DNA of 64,000 bases from Comamonas sp. SCN 65-56 (GCF_001724135.1 NZ_MEDS01000021.1:1-64000); one strand, 5' to 3'; shown: positions 1 to 8,542, numbered from the stretch's first letter. A program made the numbers and translations. The notes: generated by a model from the sequence alone, not told the origin.

Positions 1-887
1 TTGCTTGAGCTTGTCGCTCTTCATGGCGGCGGCCAGCACCGCTCTGGCGCCCAGCACCAGCAGGCTGCGCAGGTAGGCGTCGCCCGCCTTGGTGATGCGC
101 CCCAATCTCTGCTTGCCACCGGAGCTGTATTGCCCGGGCACCAGGCCCAGCCAGGCGCTGAAGCTGCGCCCGCAGGCGAAGTCGTGGCCATTGCCCACGG
201 TGCTGACGAGAGCCATGGCGGTGGTCTGACCGATGCCGCCCAGGTGCATCAACCGTTGCGCCTGCGTGCTGTGGCGGGCCATGAGGGCGATGTGGCGGTC
301 GTACTCGGCAGTTCATCGAGCCGGGTGACGTCACTCAGGAGGTCGCCGATGACGGTGTTGGCCCAGCCGGGCAGGTCTTCGAGGTGTGCCAGTGCTTCAC
401 GGCGCACGGTGGCAGCTTTGAGGGGCAGCACGATGCCCAGCTCTGAGAGCAGGCCACGGATGCGGTTGAGGGTGGCGGTGCGTTGCTCGACGAACCCTTG
501 GCGAGCGCGGTGCACCATCAACTGGCCTTGCTGGTCGATGCTCTTGAGCGGCACGAAGCGCATCTGGGGTCGGCTGACGGCCTCGCAGATCGCTGCGGCA
601 TCGGCCGCATCGTTCTTGCCGCGCTTGCCCGAGAGGCGGTAGGGAGCGACGAACTTGGGGGCCATCAGGCGTACGGTGTGGCCGAGCTTTTCAAACTCCC
701 GAGCCCAGTGGTGGGCGCCAGAGCAGGCTTCCATGCCGATGAGGCACGGGGGCAAGGCGGCGATGAGCTTCAGCAGTTTGTCTCGGGCTACGCTTGGGCG
801 CACCAGTACTGGCTTGCCTGCGCCATCCACGCCGTGAACGGCGAAGACGTTCTTTGCAAGGTCGATGCCTACGGTTACGATGGTCAT
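1..887 (-). pseudogene. IS110 family transposase, frameshifted and cut by window edge
   Basis: This is the DNA recombinase of an IS110 element. From the ATG at 885-887 the protein begins MTIVTVGIDLAK. The N-terminal RuvC-like DEDD site is visible as D9 (GIDLAK), E53 (GMEACSG) and D93/D96 (KNDAADA). About residue 193 (near base 305-312) the frame is lost. The homologous protein continues in another frame as EYDRHIALMARHSTQAQRL, which leads into the C-terminal transposase-20 helix-hairpin-helix region (HLGGIGQTTAMAL) down to base 1. A single missing base after the codons for DEL would restore the frame. The gene is therefore either a decayed copy or carries a sequencing error, and its true C-terminus lies outside the window. 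An alternative upstream ATG at 932 adds 15 residues that do not look like the family N-terminus. Confidence 0.8.
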
Positions 888-1003
888 GGACTTCCCCTTT
901 CGAGCGAGTTGATGAGGTTTCACACTTCCCATCGTGGCACTCGGTTGCCGTCTCCCGCAAGCGCGCGGGCCGCTCGGGACGGGGAAGTCCCTTTCATTCG
1001 TTA
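1..1003 (-). mobile_element. IS110-family insertion sequence, partial
   Basis: The region is dominated by an IS110-type DEDD transposase gene read on the minus strand and running off the window at base 1. IS110 elements usually lack clear terminal inverted repeats, so neither end can be placed from sequence. The right limit given here is only the end of the next plausible ORF (stop at 1004). The stretch 888-1003, upstream of the transposase start, holds no convincing ORF and would be the element's non-coding end. Confidence 0.45.
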
Positions 1004-1084
1004 GGCGTCATGGGCGAGCGTGAGCACACCACCGCACAACAGCCCCAGGGCCATGATGAAGACGCCAAAAATCTGGAGAACCAT
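1004..1084 (-). CDS. possible 26-residue hydrophobic small protein
   Basis: A short reading frame from the ATG at 1082-1084 encodes MVLQIFGVFIMALGLLCGGV plus LTLAHDA. It is one continuous hydrophobic stretch that could form a single membrane helix. An AGGAG sequence lies about nine bases upstream of the ATG, a good ribosome-binding site for so short an ORF. It sits between the lipoprotein gene ending at 1193 and the IS110 remnant. It may be a genuine small membrane protein, or the 5' end of a longer gene cut by the IS. I do not recognise a family. Confidence 0.35.
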
Positions 1085-1152
1085 GGTGCGTGTCTCCTGC
1101 GCGGTTTGACCGGGTGTGTGCGAATCGGGCGATTGTGCACTCCTTCGGGGGG

Positions 1153-1177
1153 GCCGGCCGATACCTGCTGGGCCGGC
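1153..1177 (-). terminator. GC-rich hairpin after the metalloprotease gene
   Basis: GCCGGCC at 1153-1159 pairs with GGCCGGC at 1171-1177 around an 11-base loop, 16 bases beyond the stop codon of the lipoprotein gene. No U-run follows on the minus strand, so it may only protect the 3' end of the message. Confidence 0.3.
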
Positions 1178-1192
1178 GTCCGCGGTGGGGTG

Positions 1193-3166
1193 TTACCGGC
1201 GCTCGTACCCTGGTGCGGCGGGATGGTCCGCCAGCGTGAGGGTCTCGACAATGATCTGGCGCGGGTGACGCCGCACCGGGGTGTCACGCGATTGGCTGGA
1301 TTTTTTGTTCAGCGTTTGCGCTGGTGCGCCGTTGTTGGCACCGTTGTAGTAGCGCGAGAACGGCAGCACCAAGTTGTCCCAGTCGTTGAAATCGGTCAAC
1401 AGCCTGGACGTCGGGCAGTCCGAGGGCGTGCGGTAATTGGCCGGGTTCAGGCACAGCGCGTAGGGCTGCAGGTCCTGGTAGCCGTTGTGGTTCCAGTCGG
1501 CGTAGGCCCCCCGGTCGCTGCCGCGGCCCATGTTCAGGCCTTCGTCCACCTCGGCCGGGTTCAGCGGCAGGCTGATGCCGTTCGAAAAATCAATCTTGAA
1601 CTCGGCCGTGCAGGGCGAGTTGCTCATGGTGATGACGCCGGGCGGATTGCCGCCCGGGCGCTCGCACACGGCCACCTGTTGCGCCGAGCTGGCATCCTGG
1701 GTTTCGTGCAGATATCTGTCGTTGGCCCGCGTGTCGGTGAACGACGCACCCAGACCCTCCATCTGGTAGAGGTAGTTCATGATGCTCAGGTAATTGGGCT
1801 TGTAGTTGGTGAACAGGTCATCCCCGCCGTGGCCCAGCCCCAGGTTGTGGCCGAACTCGTGCATCAGGGTCGAGGCCTGGACGTTGACCAGGCGCTGGTA
1901 TTCATGCGGCTCGTCGATGTTCGTGTTGGTGGTGCCGCCGTCCGTGCTCAGGCGGCCCAGCGTGACGACGAAATCATTGCCGTACAGCTCCGCGATGCCC
2001 GAGGAGCTGGGGCTGCCGTCCGGATGCTGGGAATTGGCGAAGATGGCGTAATGAAACACCAGGCGGCGGCGCTGATCGAAGCCCGCGCTTTTGTATTCCT
2101 GCAACGTGGCGCAGTTCTCCTGCTGCGGCCCCCATTGCCCGAAGAGGCGGGACGGCACGCCGATGCAGGGGTGAAACGCCACCTCCCGGCCGCCACCCAG
2201 GTTGAAATCCCTGGGACTGAAGTTGGCGGAATACAGAGGGCCGACGTCGATGTGCAGCGCGTAGGGTTTGCCGCTGGTGGAGCTGTTGGCGAACGCATCG
2301 ACCACCTTTTGCAGCGCCTCCTTGCGCGGTTGCAGCCAGGGTTCGCTGCGGCCGTCGTCGGGGTCGGTCATGTGGTCGATCTGCAAGAAGATGTCGCGCT
2401 GACCGGCGCGCGCGCCCATGGCGTACAGATCAAGCCCGCCGTAGCTGCCACCGGGCTGCTTGGCGCTGTCGGGGATGCCGTCGCCGTCGGAATCCACCAC
2501 GCCCGCGGCGATGTCGTTGGGGCCGGCGGGCGTGGCGAAGTTGACCTGCGCCCAGGCCTTGGCAGCGCGATCGAGCGCAGGCGCGCTGCCCTTGGGCATG
2601 GGCCGCACGATGGATTTGCCGTAAGCCGCGTCGCCCTCGGGCAGGGCGGGCAGATTGGGGCCGGACCAGGCATCGGGGCTCAGCGGCGCTGCAGTGCTGC
2701 TGCCAAAGCGCACGAAGTCCACGCTTTGATTGCCCGAGAGCAGCTCGACAAAGCCGCTGCTGCCCCAATAGGGACTGGTTGCGCCATCACGCACATAGAC
2801 GATCTGCGCGTTGTTGCTGGACCAGCTCGTGATCTTCACCGCGGCGGCCACCACCAGCACGCCCCGCGGCGGCACCGTGGCCTCGGGCAGCGCAAAGACC
2901 TTGGGTTGCGCGGGATCGCCTGCCGCGCTGCCGTCGGTCGTGCCGGTGCGCAACTGGTAATCGGCCAGGTTGATGGGGTGCTCGTTGGGGTTGTATACCT
3001 CGACCCAGGCCGAGTCATCGGCCGCCGCGTTGGCCGACACCTCGGAGAGCATCAGCGGTGCGTCGTCGCTGCCGCCGCACGCCGCAAGCGCCAGCACGGC
3101 GGCCAAGAGCAGGGCAGGCCAGTGTGAAAAGCCGGATCGCGGATGGGACAGGGTGTTGGAGGGCAT
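1193..3166 (-). CDS. lamin-tail-domain lipoprotein with zincin metalloprotease motif
   Basis: Predicted secreted lipoprotein of 657 residues, probably a zinc metalloprotease at the outer membrane or cell surface. The start at 3164-3166 gives a lipoprotein signal with lipobox LAAC and lipidated Cys30. Upstream in-frame ATGs would bury the signal peptide, so this start is preferred. Residues about 38-160 resemble a lamin-tail domain (LMLSEVSANA, WVEVYNP, INLADYQL). The zinc site is HEFGHNLGLGH at residues 436-446 (HExxHxxGxxH type, with H436, E437, H440 and H446), followed by SIMNYL, which resembles a metzincin Met-turn. A stretch near residue 220 (DSDGDGIPDS) resembles a calcium-binding thrombospondin-type-3 repeat. 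The gene stands alone between the IS remnant and a divergent doxX-like gene. The substrate is unknown. Confidence 0.75.
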   Translation of the reverse strand: MPSNTLSHPRSGFSHWPALLLAAVLALAACGGSDDAPLMLSEVSANAAADDSAWVEVYNPNEHPINLADYQLRTGTTDGSAAGDPAQPKVFALPEATVPPRGVLVVAAAVKITSWSSNNAQIVYVRDGATSPYWGSSGFVELLSGNQSVDFVRFGSSTAAPLSPDAWSGPNLPALPEGDAAYGKSIVRPMPKGSAPALDRAAKAWAQVNFATPAGPNDIAAGVVDSDGDGIPDSAKQPGGSYGGLDLYAMGARAGQRDIFLQIDHMTDPDDGRSEPWLQPRKEALQKVVDAFANSSTSGKPYALHIDVGPLYSANFSPRDFNLGGGREVAFHPCIGVPSRLFGQWGPQQENCATLQEYKSAGFDQRRRLVFHYAIFANSQHPDGSPSSSGIAELYGNDFVVTLGRLSTDGGTTNTNIDEPHEYQRLVNVQASTLMHEFGHNLGLGHGGDDLFTNYKPNYLSIMNYLYQMEGLGASFTDTRANDRYLHETQDASSAQQVAVCERPGGNPPGVITMSNSPCTAEFKIDFSNGISLPLNPAEVDEGLNMGRGSDRGAYADWNHNGYQDLQPYALCLNPANYRTPSDCPTSRLLTDFNDWDNLVLPFSRYYNGANNGAPAQTLNKKSSQSRDTPVRRHPRQIIVETLTLADHPAAPGYERR

Positions 3167-3469
3167 GCGTTGGTGTTCTTCAAAGTGCAATGAACGGCGC
3201 AGTCTGCCACAAGATGCCAATGAATGCGCTTTTTTCCATGGCAAAAAAGCACTGCAGCGCCCATGTGGCGTGCGCTATCAGCTTCTGTTTTTGGAGTGTC
3301 ACCGATATCGACCACACTTGGGCCGTCGAAGGTGTTGGCACTCGCCGCGGTGCTCTGTCTGCGCGCGGGCTCTGCCCAGCAGACTCGGGCGGAAATCCCT
3401 ACACTGCGAATGCCCTGTCGCCAGCGTGGACATTGTGGCGGGGATCAACCCATTCCAAAGGACCTATTC
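3167..3469. other. intergenic region between divergent lipoprotein and DoxX genes
   Basis: About 300 bases without a convincing gene. They must hold the divergent promoters of the lipoprotein gene (minus) and the DoxX gene (plus), but I see no strong -35/-10 pair. A weakly conserved stretch near 3250-3300 (GCGCTATCAGCTTCTG) may be a decayed copy of the palindromic repeat found elsewhere in the window. Confidence 0.35.
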
Positions 3470-3862
3470 ATGCCTGTCAACAACACTTCATCTCCCGATC
3501 TGCGTGCTTATGCGCTGATGGTGCTGCGCATCACGGCAGCCTACATGTTCCTGCTGCACGGCATCATGAAATTTCAGGGCGGCGTGCCGCTGGGATCGCT
3601 GCCGGGCGTGGCGATGGTGCTGGAGCTGGTGGGCGGGGTGTTGCTGATTCTTGGCTTGTTCGTGCGCCCCGTGGCCTTCATTTTGTCGGGTGAAATGGCG
3701 GTTGCCTATTTTCTGGCGCATGCCTCGATGGGGGACTTCTGGCTGCCGCTGAAGAACAAGGGCGAATCGGCGGCGCTGTTCTGCTTCATCTTTTTGTACC
3801 TCTCGACCGCCGGTGGCGGGGCCTGGGCGCTGGATCGCAAGCGGTCAGGGTCGGGTAGCTGA
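3470..3862 (+). CDS. DoxX family membrane protein
   Basis: 130-residue integral membrane protein of the DoxX/TQO-small-subunit-like family. It starts at the ATG at 3470, a few bases after an AAAGGA sequence, and begins MPVNNTSSPDLRAYALMVLR. Four hydrophobic segments are visible. The first carries LRITAAYMFLLHGIMKF, typical of DoxX N-termini, then GVAMVLELVGGVLLILGLFVRP and a last segment ending TAGGGAWALDRKR, which is also typical of the family. The longer open frame upstream does not look like protein. Members are often linked to redox or quinone metabolism, but the sequence does not fix the role here. Confidence 0.8.
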   Translation: MPVNNTSSPDLRAYALMVLRITAAYMFLLHGIMKFQGGVPLGSLPGVAMVLELVGGVLLILGLFVRPVAFILSGEMAVAYFLAHASMGDFWLPLKNKGESAALFCFIFLYLSTAGGGAWALDRKRSGSGS

Positions 3863-3913
3863 CGATTTTTCCGCATCGCGCCGCCGCAGGCGGCTGCAGC
3901 ATGCCTTGGGCTG

Positions 3914-4504
3914 CTAGCGAATGCCGCTGTCTGCCCGCAGCCCGGTGCCGGCCAGGCCTGGGTCGGCGACCCGGCGTGCGCCGTTGAAGCGCAAGCGCCA
4001 GTAGCGGCTTCCCATGTCTTCCACACGCACTCGCTGGCCGCTGCGTGGTGAATGGATGAATTTTCCATCGCCGATGTAAATGCCCACGTGGCTGAAGGCG
4101 TGGCGCATGGTGTTGAAGAACACCAGATCGCCCGGCTGCAGGTCTTTCTTGTCGATCCGGGTCGTGTGCGCGGCTTGTTCGACAGCGCGGCGCGGCAGCA
4201 GCAGGCCGCGCGTCTGCTCGAACATGCTGCGCACAAACCCGCTGCAGTCAAAGCCCGTCTCGGCGCTGTTGCCGCCACGGCGGTAGGGCACGCCAAGGAA
4301 ACCCATGGCGGTGGCGACGAGGTCGGTGGTGTGGTCTGCCACTTCCTGCGCTTGACCTGCCATGCCCTGGCTCATGCTTGCCCAGTGGTCACGCAGTTGC
4401 GCGGTCCACGCGGCGGATTCCTGAGGTGTGGCGGAGACGGGGTCGGGGGCAGCGTAAGCGGCGGTGCTGCATGCCAGCACCAGGATTGCGAACCATCGGG
4501 ACAT
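3914..4504 (-). CDS. NlpC/P60 family C40 peptidoglycan hydrolase
   Basis: 196-residue exported cysteine peptidase expected to cleave peptide stems of peptidoglycan in the periplasm. A signal peptide covers about residues 1-19 (cleavage near AYA-A). The NlpC/P60 domain follows from about residue 62 (GFLGVPYRRGG). The catalytic cysteine is C87 in FDCSGFV, with H139 in FSHVGIYIGDG and H151 in FIHSP completing the site. The length fits a single catalytic domain with no SH3 or LysM targeting domain. A hairpin with a U-run lies just upstream (4573-4600), so the gene is probably transcribed separately from the RNA methyltransferase cluster to its right. Confidence 0.9.
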   Translation of the reverse strand: MSRWFAILVLACSTAAYAAPDPVSATPQESAAWTAQLRDHWASMSQGMAGQAQEVADHTTDLVATAMGFLGVPYRRGGNSAETGFDCSGFVRSMFEQTRGLLLPRRAVEQAAHTTRIDKKDLQPGDLVFFNTMRHAFSHVGIYIGDGKFIHSPRSGQRVRVEDMGSRYWRLRFNGARRVADPGLAGTGLRADSGIR

Positions 4505-4572
4505 GGGGCGCGAGGATAACGGATTTTCCGCGGCCGCCAGAGCGCAAAGATGTTTCAGGATGGGTTTTCATT

Positions 4573-4600
4573 AAAAAACGGCGCAAGTGCGCCGTTTGCA
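4573..4600 (-). terminator. Rho-independent terminator (minus strand)
   Basis: On the minus strand an AACGGCGC stem pairs with GCGCCGTT around a four-base loop and is followed by a run of six U residues. It would end leftward transcripts coming from the rnhB/RNA-methyltransferase end of the large operon, before the NlpC/P60 gene. Its stem merges with a degenerate copy of the palindromic repeat at 4577-4615. Confidence 0.6.
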
Positions 4601-4747
4601 GCTATCAAAATAATGGGTGATGCAGCATCAAAAATCACCGCCGTCCGGCGGATTGCGCCGCATAGCCCGGGTGGGGCAAGCCTCCCCAACGCTTCTGGAG
4701 GACTTTGTCTCGCATTCGCACAACGTTAAAGCTAAACGGCCGTCTGC

Positions 4748-4996
4748 TTGCGGCCCCTGGGGCTGGCGCCCTTGCAGGCGGGGCCTGTGCCGTGGGCACT
4801 GTTTCCCCTGCTGTGCATCACCGGCTTCGTGTTGCTTGCAATGGTGGGCAAGGAGTCCAAGGTGCATGCCGTGACCTTCATCGTCTCCTGCCTCCTGTTG
4901 CTGCTGGCGCTCGCCGCGATCACGGGCATCGTGATGGGTATCGCCGGCACCGCCAGCGGGAGGCCAAAACGCGCCAACCCCGGGGCGTTTCAGTAA
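4748..4996 (+). CDS. doubtful small membrane protein
   Basis: An 82-residue frame starting at TTG (4748), or possibly at the in-frame GTG at 4787. It has two clear hydrophobic segments (LFPLLCITGFVLLAMVG and a run around FIVSCLLLLLALAAITGIV) and a short polar tail. A GGAGGA sequence occurs at 4697-4702, but about 45 bases upstream, too far to serve it directly. No family is recognised. It is the only plausible gene in the 500 bases between the NlpC/P60 gene and the RNA methyltransferase, and it may not be translated. Confidence 0.35.
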   Translation: MRPLGLAPLQAGPVPWALFPLLCITGFVLLAMVGKESKVHAVTFIVSCLLLLLALAAITGIVMGIAGTASGRPKRANPGAFQ

Positions 4997-5020
4997 AAGC
5001 CTCCCGCCAGAGCGCAGGGC

Positions 5021-5989
5021 TTATCGCGTTCGGTCCTGCCCGGCGCCACTTGCGTGCAGGCAGATGGCAGCAGCGGCGGCGACGTTGAGTGACTCTTCCC
5101 CGCCCGGCTGCGCGATGCGGATGTGCCGCGCGGCACGTGCTTGAAGCGTGGGCGAGACGCCCTGTCCCTCATGCCCCAGCAGCCAGCCGCAGGGCCAGGG
5201 CAGCTCAGCACGGTGCAGCCAGTCGCCCTGGTGCGAGCTGGTGGCGAGCAAGGGCGGCTTGAGGGCATCGAGCGCCGCTTCATCCAGCCCTTCCACCAGC
5301 CGCAACGCGAAGTGCGCGCCCATGCCCGCACGCAGCACCTTGGGCGACCACAGCAGCGCCGTGCCCTTGATGGCGGCGATCTGCGTGAAGCCGAAGGCGG
5401 AGGCACTTCTGAGGATGGAGCCGACGTTGCCGGCATCCTGCACGCGGTCGAGTACCACCGTGGGGGCGTTGGGCTTCAGGCCTGGGGCCTCAGGCAGGAT
5501 GAGGATGCAGCCCACGCCTTCGGGTGATTCGAGCGCGGTGAATTCGCGCCAAAGAGCATCGGCGATAACCACTGTTTTGATAGCAGCTTGCGCTTGGTGG
5601 GCGGGCGCTGGATGCCTATTTTGCTTGTGATATTTGTTTTGCATGCCCAGCGGCGGGCCCTCACCCCTGCCCTCTCCCAGAGGGAGAGGGAGAAAAACCG
5701 GGAGGCGCTCTCGACTCGGCAAGGCAGCGTCCGAAATCAGCGCGACCGATCGCCCTCGCCCCTTTGGGGAGAGGGAGGGGTGAGGGGCCTGCGCGCACCA
5801 AACCGACTCCGCGTAGACCACCACCTCGGGCTGCCAGCCGCGCAGCCGTGCCGCGCTGCACAAATGCTCGCCCTCAACCCACACCCGGCCCTGCTTGCGG
5901 TACGCACCGCTTTCCTGCGCCAGGCGCTTGAGCTGCTTGACCAGCGGGTTCTCGCGCGACTGGATCAGCGCCGGTTCATGCGTGTTCAT
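5021..5989 (-). CDS. TrmH/SpoU family RNA 2'-O-methyltransferase with repeat-derived insertion
   Basis: AdoMet-dependent RNA ribose methyltransferase of the SPOUT class. An N-terminal substrate-binding segment ([15 protein letters not shown]) is followed by the knotted catalytic domain: motif 1 region [17 protein letters not shown], motif 2 [12 protein letters not shown] and motif 3 [16 protein letters not shown]. At 322 residues it is clearly longer than most relatives (about 250-260). The excess, roughly residues 64-139, is repeat sequence read in frame: a 'CCCTCACCCC' inverted-repeat element (5656-5788) gives [10 protein letters not shown] and [13 protein letters not shown], and a palindromic repeat copy (5574-5642) gives [15 protein letters not shown]. 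The frame stays open throughout. The gene overlaps the end of rnhB by four bases (ATGA) and ends the large minus-strand operon. Confidence 0.88.
   Translation of the reverse strand: MNTHEPALIQSRENPLVKQLKRLAQESGAYRKQGRVWVEGEHLCSAARLRGWQPEVVVYAESVWCAQAPHPSLSPKGRGRSVALISDAALPSRERLPVFLPLPLGEGRGEGPPLGMQNKYHKQNRHPAPAHQAQAAIKTVVIADALWREFTALESPEGVGCILILPEAPGLKPNAPTVVLDRVQDAGNVGSILRSASAFGFTQIAAIKGTALLWSPKVLRAGMGAHFALRLVEGLDEAALDALKPPLLATSSHQGDWLHRAELPWPCGWLLGHEGQGVSPTLQARAARHIRIAQPGGEESLNVAAAAAICLHASGAGQDRTR
5574..5642 (-). repeat. palindromic repeat copy inside the RNA methyltransferase gene
   Basis: The plus strand reads TTTTGATAGCAGCTTGCGCTTGG and onward, the same core as the copies at 7044, 25251, 34766 and 50856. 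It is translated in frame on the minus strand as residues about 116-139 of the methyltransferase. Confidence 0.6.
5656..5788. repeat. 'CCCTCACCCC' inverted-repeat (MITE-like) element inside a gene
   Basis: The 133-base stretch begins CCCTCACCCCTGCCCTCTCC and ends with the inverted counterpart GGGAGAGGGAGGGGTGAGGG. Near the left end is an internal hairpin CTCTCCC/GGGAGAG. Similar ends occur at 26042-26161, 26964-27096 and 39286-39325. It sits within the RNA methyltransferase coding sequence and remains open in that frame. Confidence 0.65.
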
Positions 5990-6609
5990 CGCCCCTCCAG
6001 AACGCGGGCCACGGGCGCAAACGAGCGCCGGTGCTCGGCGCAGGCACCGTGCTCAGCCAGCGCAGCCAGGTGCTCCGCCGTGCCATAGCCCTTGTGCCGC
6101 TCGAACCCGTACTGCGGAAAGCGCGAGTGCAACTGCGCGCACCAGCGGTCGCGCGTGACCTTGGCCAGGATGGAGGCGGCGGAAATCGCCGCCACCTTGG
6201 CGTCGCCCTTTACGATCGCCTCGGAAGGGATGGCAAGCACCGGCAGGCGATTGCCATCGACCAGCACGCGCGCTGGCGTAGTAGTCAGGCCTTGCACCGC
6301 GCGCTGCATCGCCAGCAGCGTGGCCTGCAGGATGTTGAGGCGATCGATCTCCTCGCGGTTCGCTTGGGCAATGCAAAAGCACAGGGCCTGTGCCTGAATC
6401 TGCGCAAACAACACTTCACGCCTTGCAGCGGTCAGCGCCTTGGAATCCGCCAGCCCCGCGATGGGTCGGGCGGGGTCGAGGATGACCGCCGCCGCCACCA
6501 CCGGGCCGGCCAGCGGCCCGCGGCCAGCCTCGTCCACGCCGGCGATCAGGCCTGGCACATGGTTCCAGTCGAACACGGCTTGTTCAGCCAAGCAGCGCTC
6601 CCACGGCAT
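5986..6609 (-). CDS. rnhB: ribonuclease HII
   Basis: Endonuclease that cleaves the RNA strand of RNA-DNA hybrids and removes misincorporated ribonucleotides in the cytoplasm. Motif I is [13 protein letters not shown] with metal ligands D26 and E27. The later acidic residues lie in VDGN and in [15 protein letters not shown]. From the ATG at 6607-6609 the protein has 207 residues, normal for RNase HII, and its start overlaps the end of lpxB by 26 bases. The longer upstream open frame is lpxB sequence read in the wrong frame. A downstream TTG (6589-6591) is an alternative start. The position right after lpxB is the usual one in proteobacteria. Confidence 0.93.
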   Translation of the reverse strand: MPWERCLAEQAVFDWNHVPGLIAGVDEAGRGPLAGPVVAAAVILDPARPIAGLADSKALTAARREVLFAQIQAQALCFCIAQANREEIDRLNILQATLLAMQRAVQGLTTTPARVLVDGNRLPVLAIPSEAIVKGDAKVAAISAASILAKVTRDRWCAQLHSRFPQYGFERHKGYGTAEHLAALAEHGACAEHRRSFAPVARVLEGR

Positions 6610-7744
6610 CGGCCGCCAGCCGCGCGGTATCGCGCTGCAGGCTCTGATGCAGGGTTTCAAAGCGTTGCGCCAGGGCGCGCGTGCGCCCGGGGTCATCCAG
6701 CCACTGCAGCACCGCATCGGCCAGCGTGCGCGGGGTGGCGGCGTCCTGCAGCAGTTCCGGCACGACAAAATCCTCGCAAAGAATGTTGGGCAAGCCCACC
6801 CAAGGTTGCAATTGCTTGCGCCGCATCAGGTGCCAGCTCCAGGGGTGCATGCGGTAGGCGATGACCATGGGCCGCTTGAACAGCGCCGCCTCCAGCGTGG
6901 CGGTACCGCTGGCGATCAGCGTCACGTCGCACGCCGCCAGCACCTCGTGCGAGCGGCCGGTCACGATGATGAGTTGCTCCGCCATGCCGCACGCCTGCAC
7001 AAGCTGTTCCAGCTGCTGGCGCAACGCGGGCACCGCGGGAATCACTATTTTGATAGCTGTTCGCGCTTGTTTGACAAGCGCTGCCGCCTGAATGAATACC
7101 GAAGCAAGGTAGGCCACTTCGCTGCGGCGGCTACCGGGCAACAGCGCCAGCACCGGCACCTCCAGCGGCAGGCCCAGCGCCTCACGTGCCGCCGCCCGGT
7201 CGGGCTGCATCGGTATGACATTGGCCAGCGGGTGGCCCACGTAGGTGGCGGCAATGCGGTGTTCGGCCAACAGCGCAGGCTCAAAGGGAAAGAGGCAGAG
7301 CACGTGATCGGCCGCGGCACGTATCTTGTGCACGCGTTCGGGTCGCCAGGCCCAGATCGAGGGGCAGACGAAATGCACGGTTTTGATGCCTGCGCTGCGC
7401 AAGCCCAGCTCCAGGCCCAGGTTGAAATCCGGTGCATCGATACCGATGAACACATTCGGGCGCTGCACCAGCAGGCGCGAGCGCAGTTGCTGGCGTATGC
7501 GCCAGATACCCGCCAGGCGCCGCACGACCTCCAGGCTGTAGCCATGCACCGCCAGGTGCTCACTGTCCCACCAGGCGTCAAAACCCTGCTGCGCCATGCG
7601 CATGCCGCCGATACCCATGCTGGCAACGCCCGGCCAGCGTGTTTTGAGCCCGCCCAGCAGCAGGCTGGCCAGCAGATCGCCGGACGTCTCGCCCGCCACC
7701 ATCGCCACACGCGGCGCCGACGCCATGGCCAGGGCTGCGGTCAA
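6584..7744 (-). CDS. lpxB: lipid-A-disaccharide synthase
   Basis: Glycosyltransferase (family GT19) joining UDP-2,3-diacylglucosamine and lipid X to form the lipid A disaccharide at the inner membrane. The 386-residue length is normal. Hallmarks are [14 protein letters not shown] near the N-terminus, [18 protein letters not shown] and [12 protein letters not shown], and [12 protein letters not shown] near the C-terminus. The gene overlaps lpxA by four bases (ATGA). A copy of the palindromic repeat (7044-7086) is read in frame as about residues 220-234 ([11 protein letters not shown]), at the strand-helix after the GSR motif. The protein aligns to the expected length there, so the repeat seems to have replaced rather than lengthened the sequence. 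Confidence 0.95.
   Translation of the reverse strand: MTAALAMASAPRVAMVAGETSGDLLASLLLGGLKTRWPGVASMGIGGMRMAQQGFDAWWDSEHLAVHGYSLEVVRRLAGIWRIRQQLRSRLLVQRPNVFIGIDAPDFNLGLELGLRSAGIKTVHFVCPSIWAWRPERVHKIRAAADHVLCLFPFEPALLAEHRIAATYVGHPLANVIPMQPDRAAAREALGLPLEVPVLALLPGSRRSEVAYLASVFIQAAALVKQARTAIKIVIPAVPALRQQLEQLVQACGMAEQLIIVTGRSHEVLAACDVTLIASGTATLEAALFKRPMVIAYRMHPWSWHLMRRKQLQPWVGLPNILCEDFVVPELLQDAATPRTLADAVLQWLDDPGRTRALAQRFETLHQSLQRDTARLAADAVGALLG
7044..7086 (-). repeat. palindromic repeat copy inside lpxB
   Basis: The sequence ACTATTTTGATAGCTGTTCG is followed by a perfect hairpin GCGCTTG-tttga-CAAGCGC. The same two blocks recur at 34766, 50856 and 59130. It is read in frame in lpxB. Confidence 0.7.
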
Positions 7745-8529
7745 CGCACGATGCCGCGCTGCGCGCGGCGCAGGAAGCCACCCAGCAACACGAGGTCTTC
7801 CTCCGAGTCCGGATGGCTTTCGGCCAGCTCATCGATCTGCGTGATGGCGGCCGCCAGCGTCAAGCCCTCGCGGTAGAGCACGCGGTAGGCCTGCTTGAGC
7901 GTGGCGATGCGCTCGGCGGAAAACCCGCGGCGGCGCAGGCCTTCGACGTTCAGGCCGTGCACCGCCAGCGGGTGACCATCGACCATCATGAAGGGCGGCA
8001 CATCCTGCGCAATATGGCTGCCAAACCCGGCCATCGCATGCGCGCCGACATGCGTGAACTGGTGCACGCCGGTCAGCCCGCCGACGATCGCCCAGTCGCC
8101 CACATGCACATGCCCCGCGAGCGTGGCGTTGTTGGCCAGAATGGTCTGGTTGCCGACCACGCAGTCGTGCGCGATGTGCACATAGGCCATGATCCAGTTG
8201 TCGTCGCCCACGGTGGTTTCGCCACGGTCCTGCGCGGTGCCCAGATTGAAGGTGCAGAACTCGCGGATGGTGTTGCGATGGCCGATGCGCAGGCGCGTCG
8301 GCTCGCCGGCGTATTTCTTGTCCTGCGGCACCGCTCCGAGCGATGCAAACTGAAAGATGGCGCAGTCTTCGCCTATGCTGGTGTGGCCCTCGATCACGCA
8401 ATGCGCGCCCACGCGGGTGCGTGCACCGATGGCAACCGTTGGCCCGATGACGGCATACGGCCCGACGCAGACGCCGGCACCCAGCTGCGCCTGCGGATCG
8501 ATGATCGCCGTAGGGTGGATGAGGCTCAC
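7741..8529 (-). CDS. lpxA: UDP-N-acetylglucosamine acyltransferase
   Basis: First committed enzyme of lipid A synthesis, a trimeric left-handed beta-helix acyltransferase using acyl-ACP. From the GTG at 8527-8529 the protein starts [17 protein letters not shown] and has 262 residues, the usual length. The longer open frame upstream lies within fabZ and is not used. Hexapeptide repeats are evident ([28 protein letters not shown]). The conserved catalytic-histidine region is [19 protein letters not shown], and the C-terminal helical domain ends at [17 protein letters not shown]. It lies 13 bases after fabZ and overlaps lpxB. Confidence 0.95.
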   Translation of the reverse strand: MSLIHPTAIIDPQAQLGAGVCVGPYAVIGPTVAIGARTRVGAHCVIEGHTSIGEDCAIFQFASLGAVPQDKKYAGEPTRLRIGHRNTIREFCTFNLGTAQDRGETTVGDDNWIMAYVHIAHDCVVGNQTILANNATLAGHVHVGDWAIVGGLTGVHQFTHVGAHAMAGFGSHIAQDVPPFMMVDGHPLAVHGLNVEGLRRRGFSAERIATLKQAYRVLYREGLTLAAAITQIDELAESHPDSEEDLVLLGGFLRRAQRGIVR

Positions 8530-8542
8530 GCGCGTCCCACGC

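Noticed and set aside
794-3127. Long plus-strand open frame of 777 codons opposite the metalloprotease gene
   Set aside because: It is the antisense of a gene with clear lipobox and zinc motifs, and its translation is low-complexity with no recognisable motif. High-GC codon bias makes such antisense frames open.
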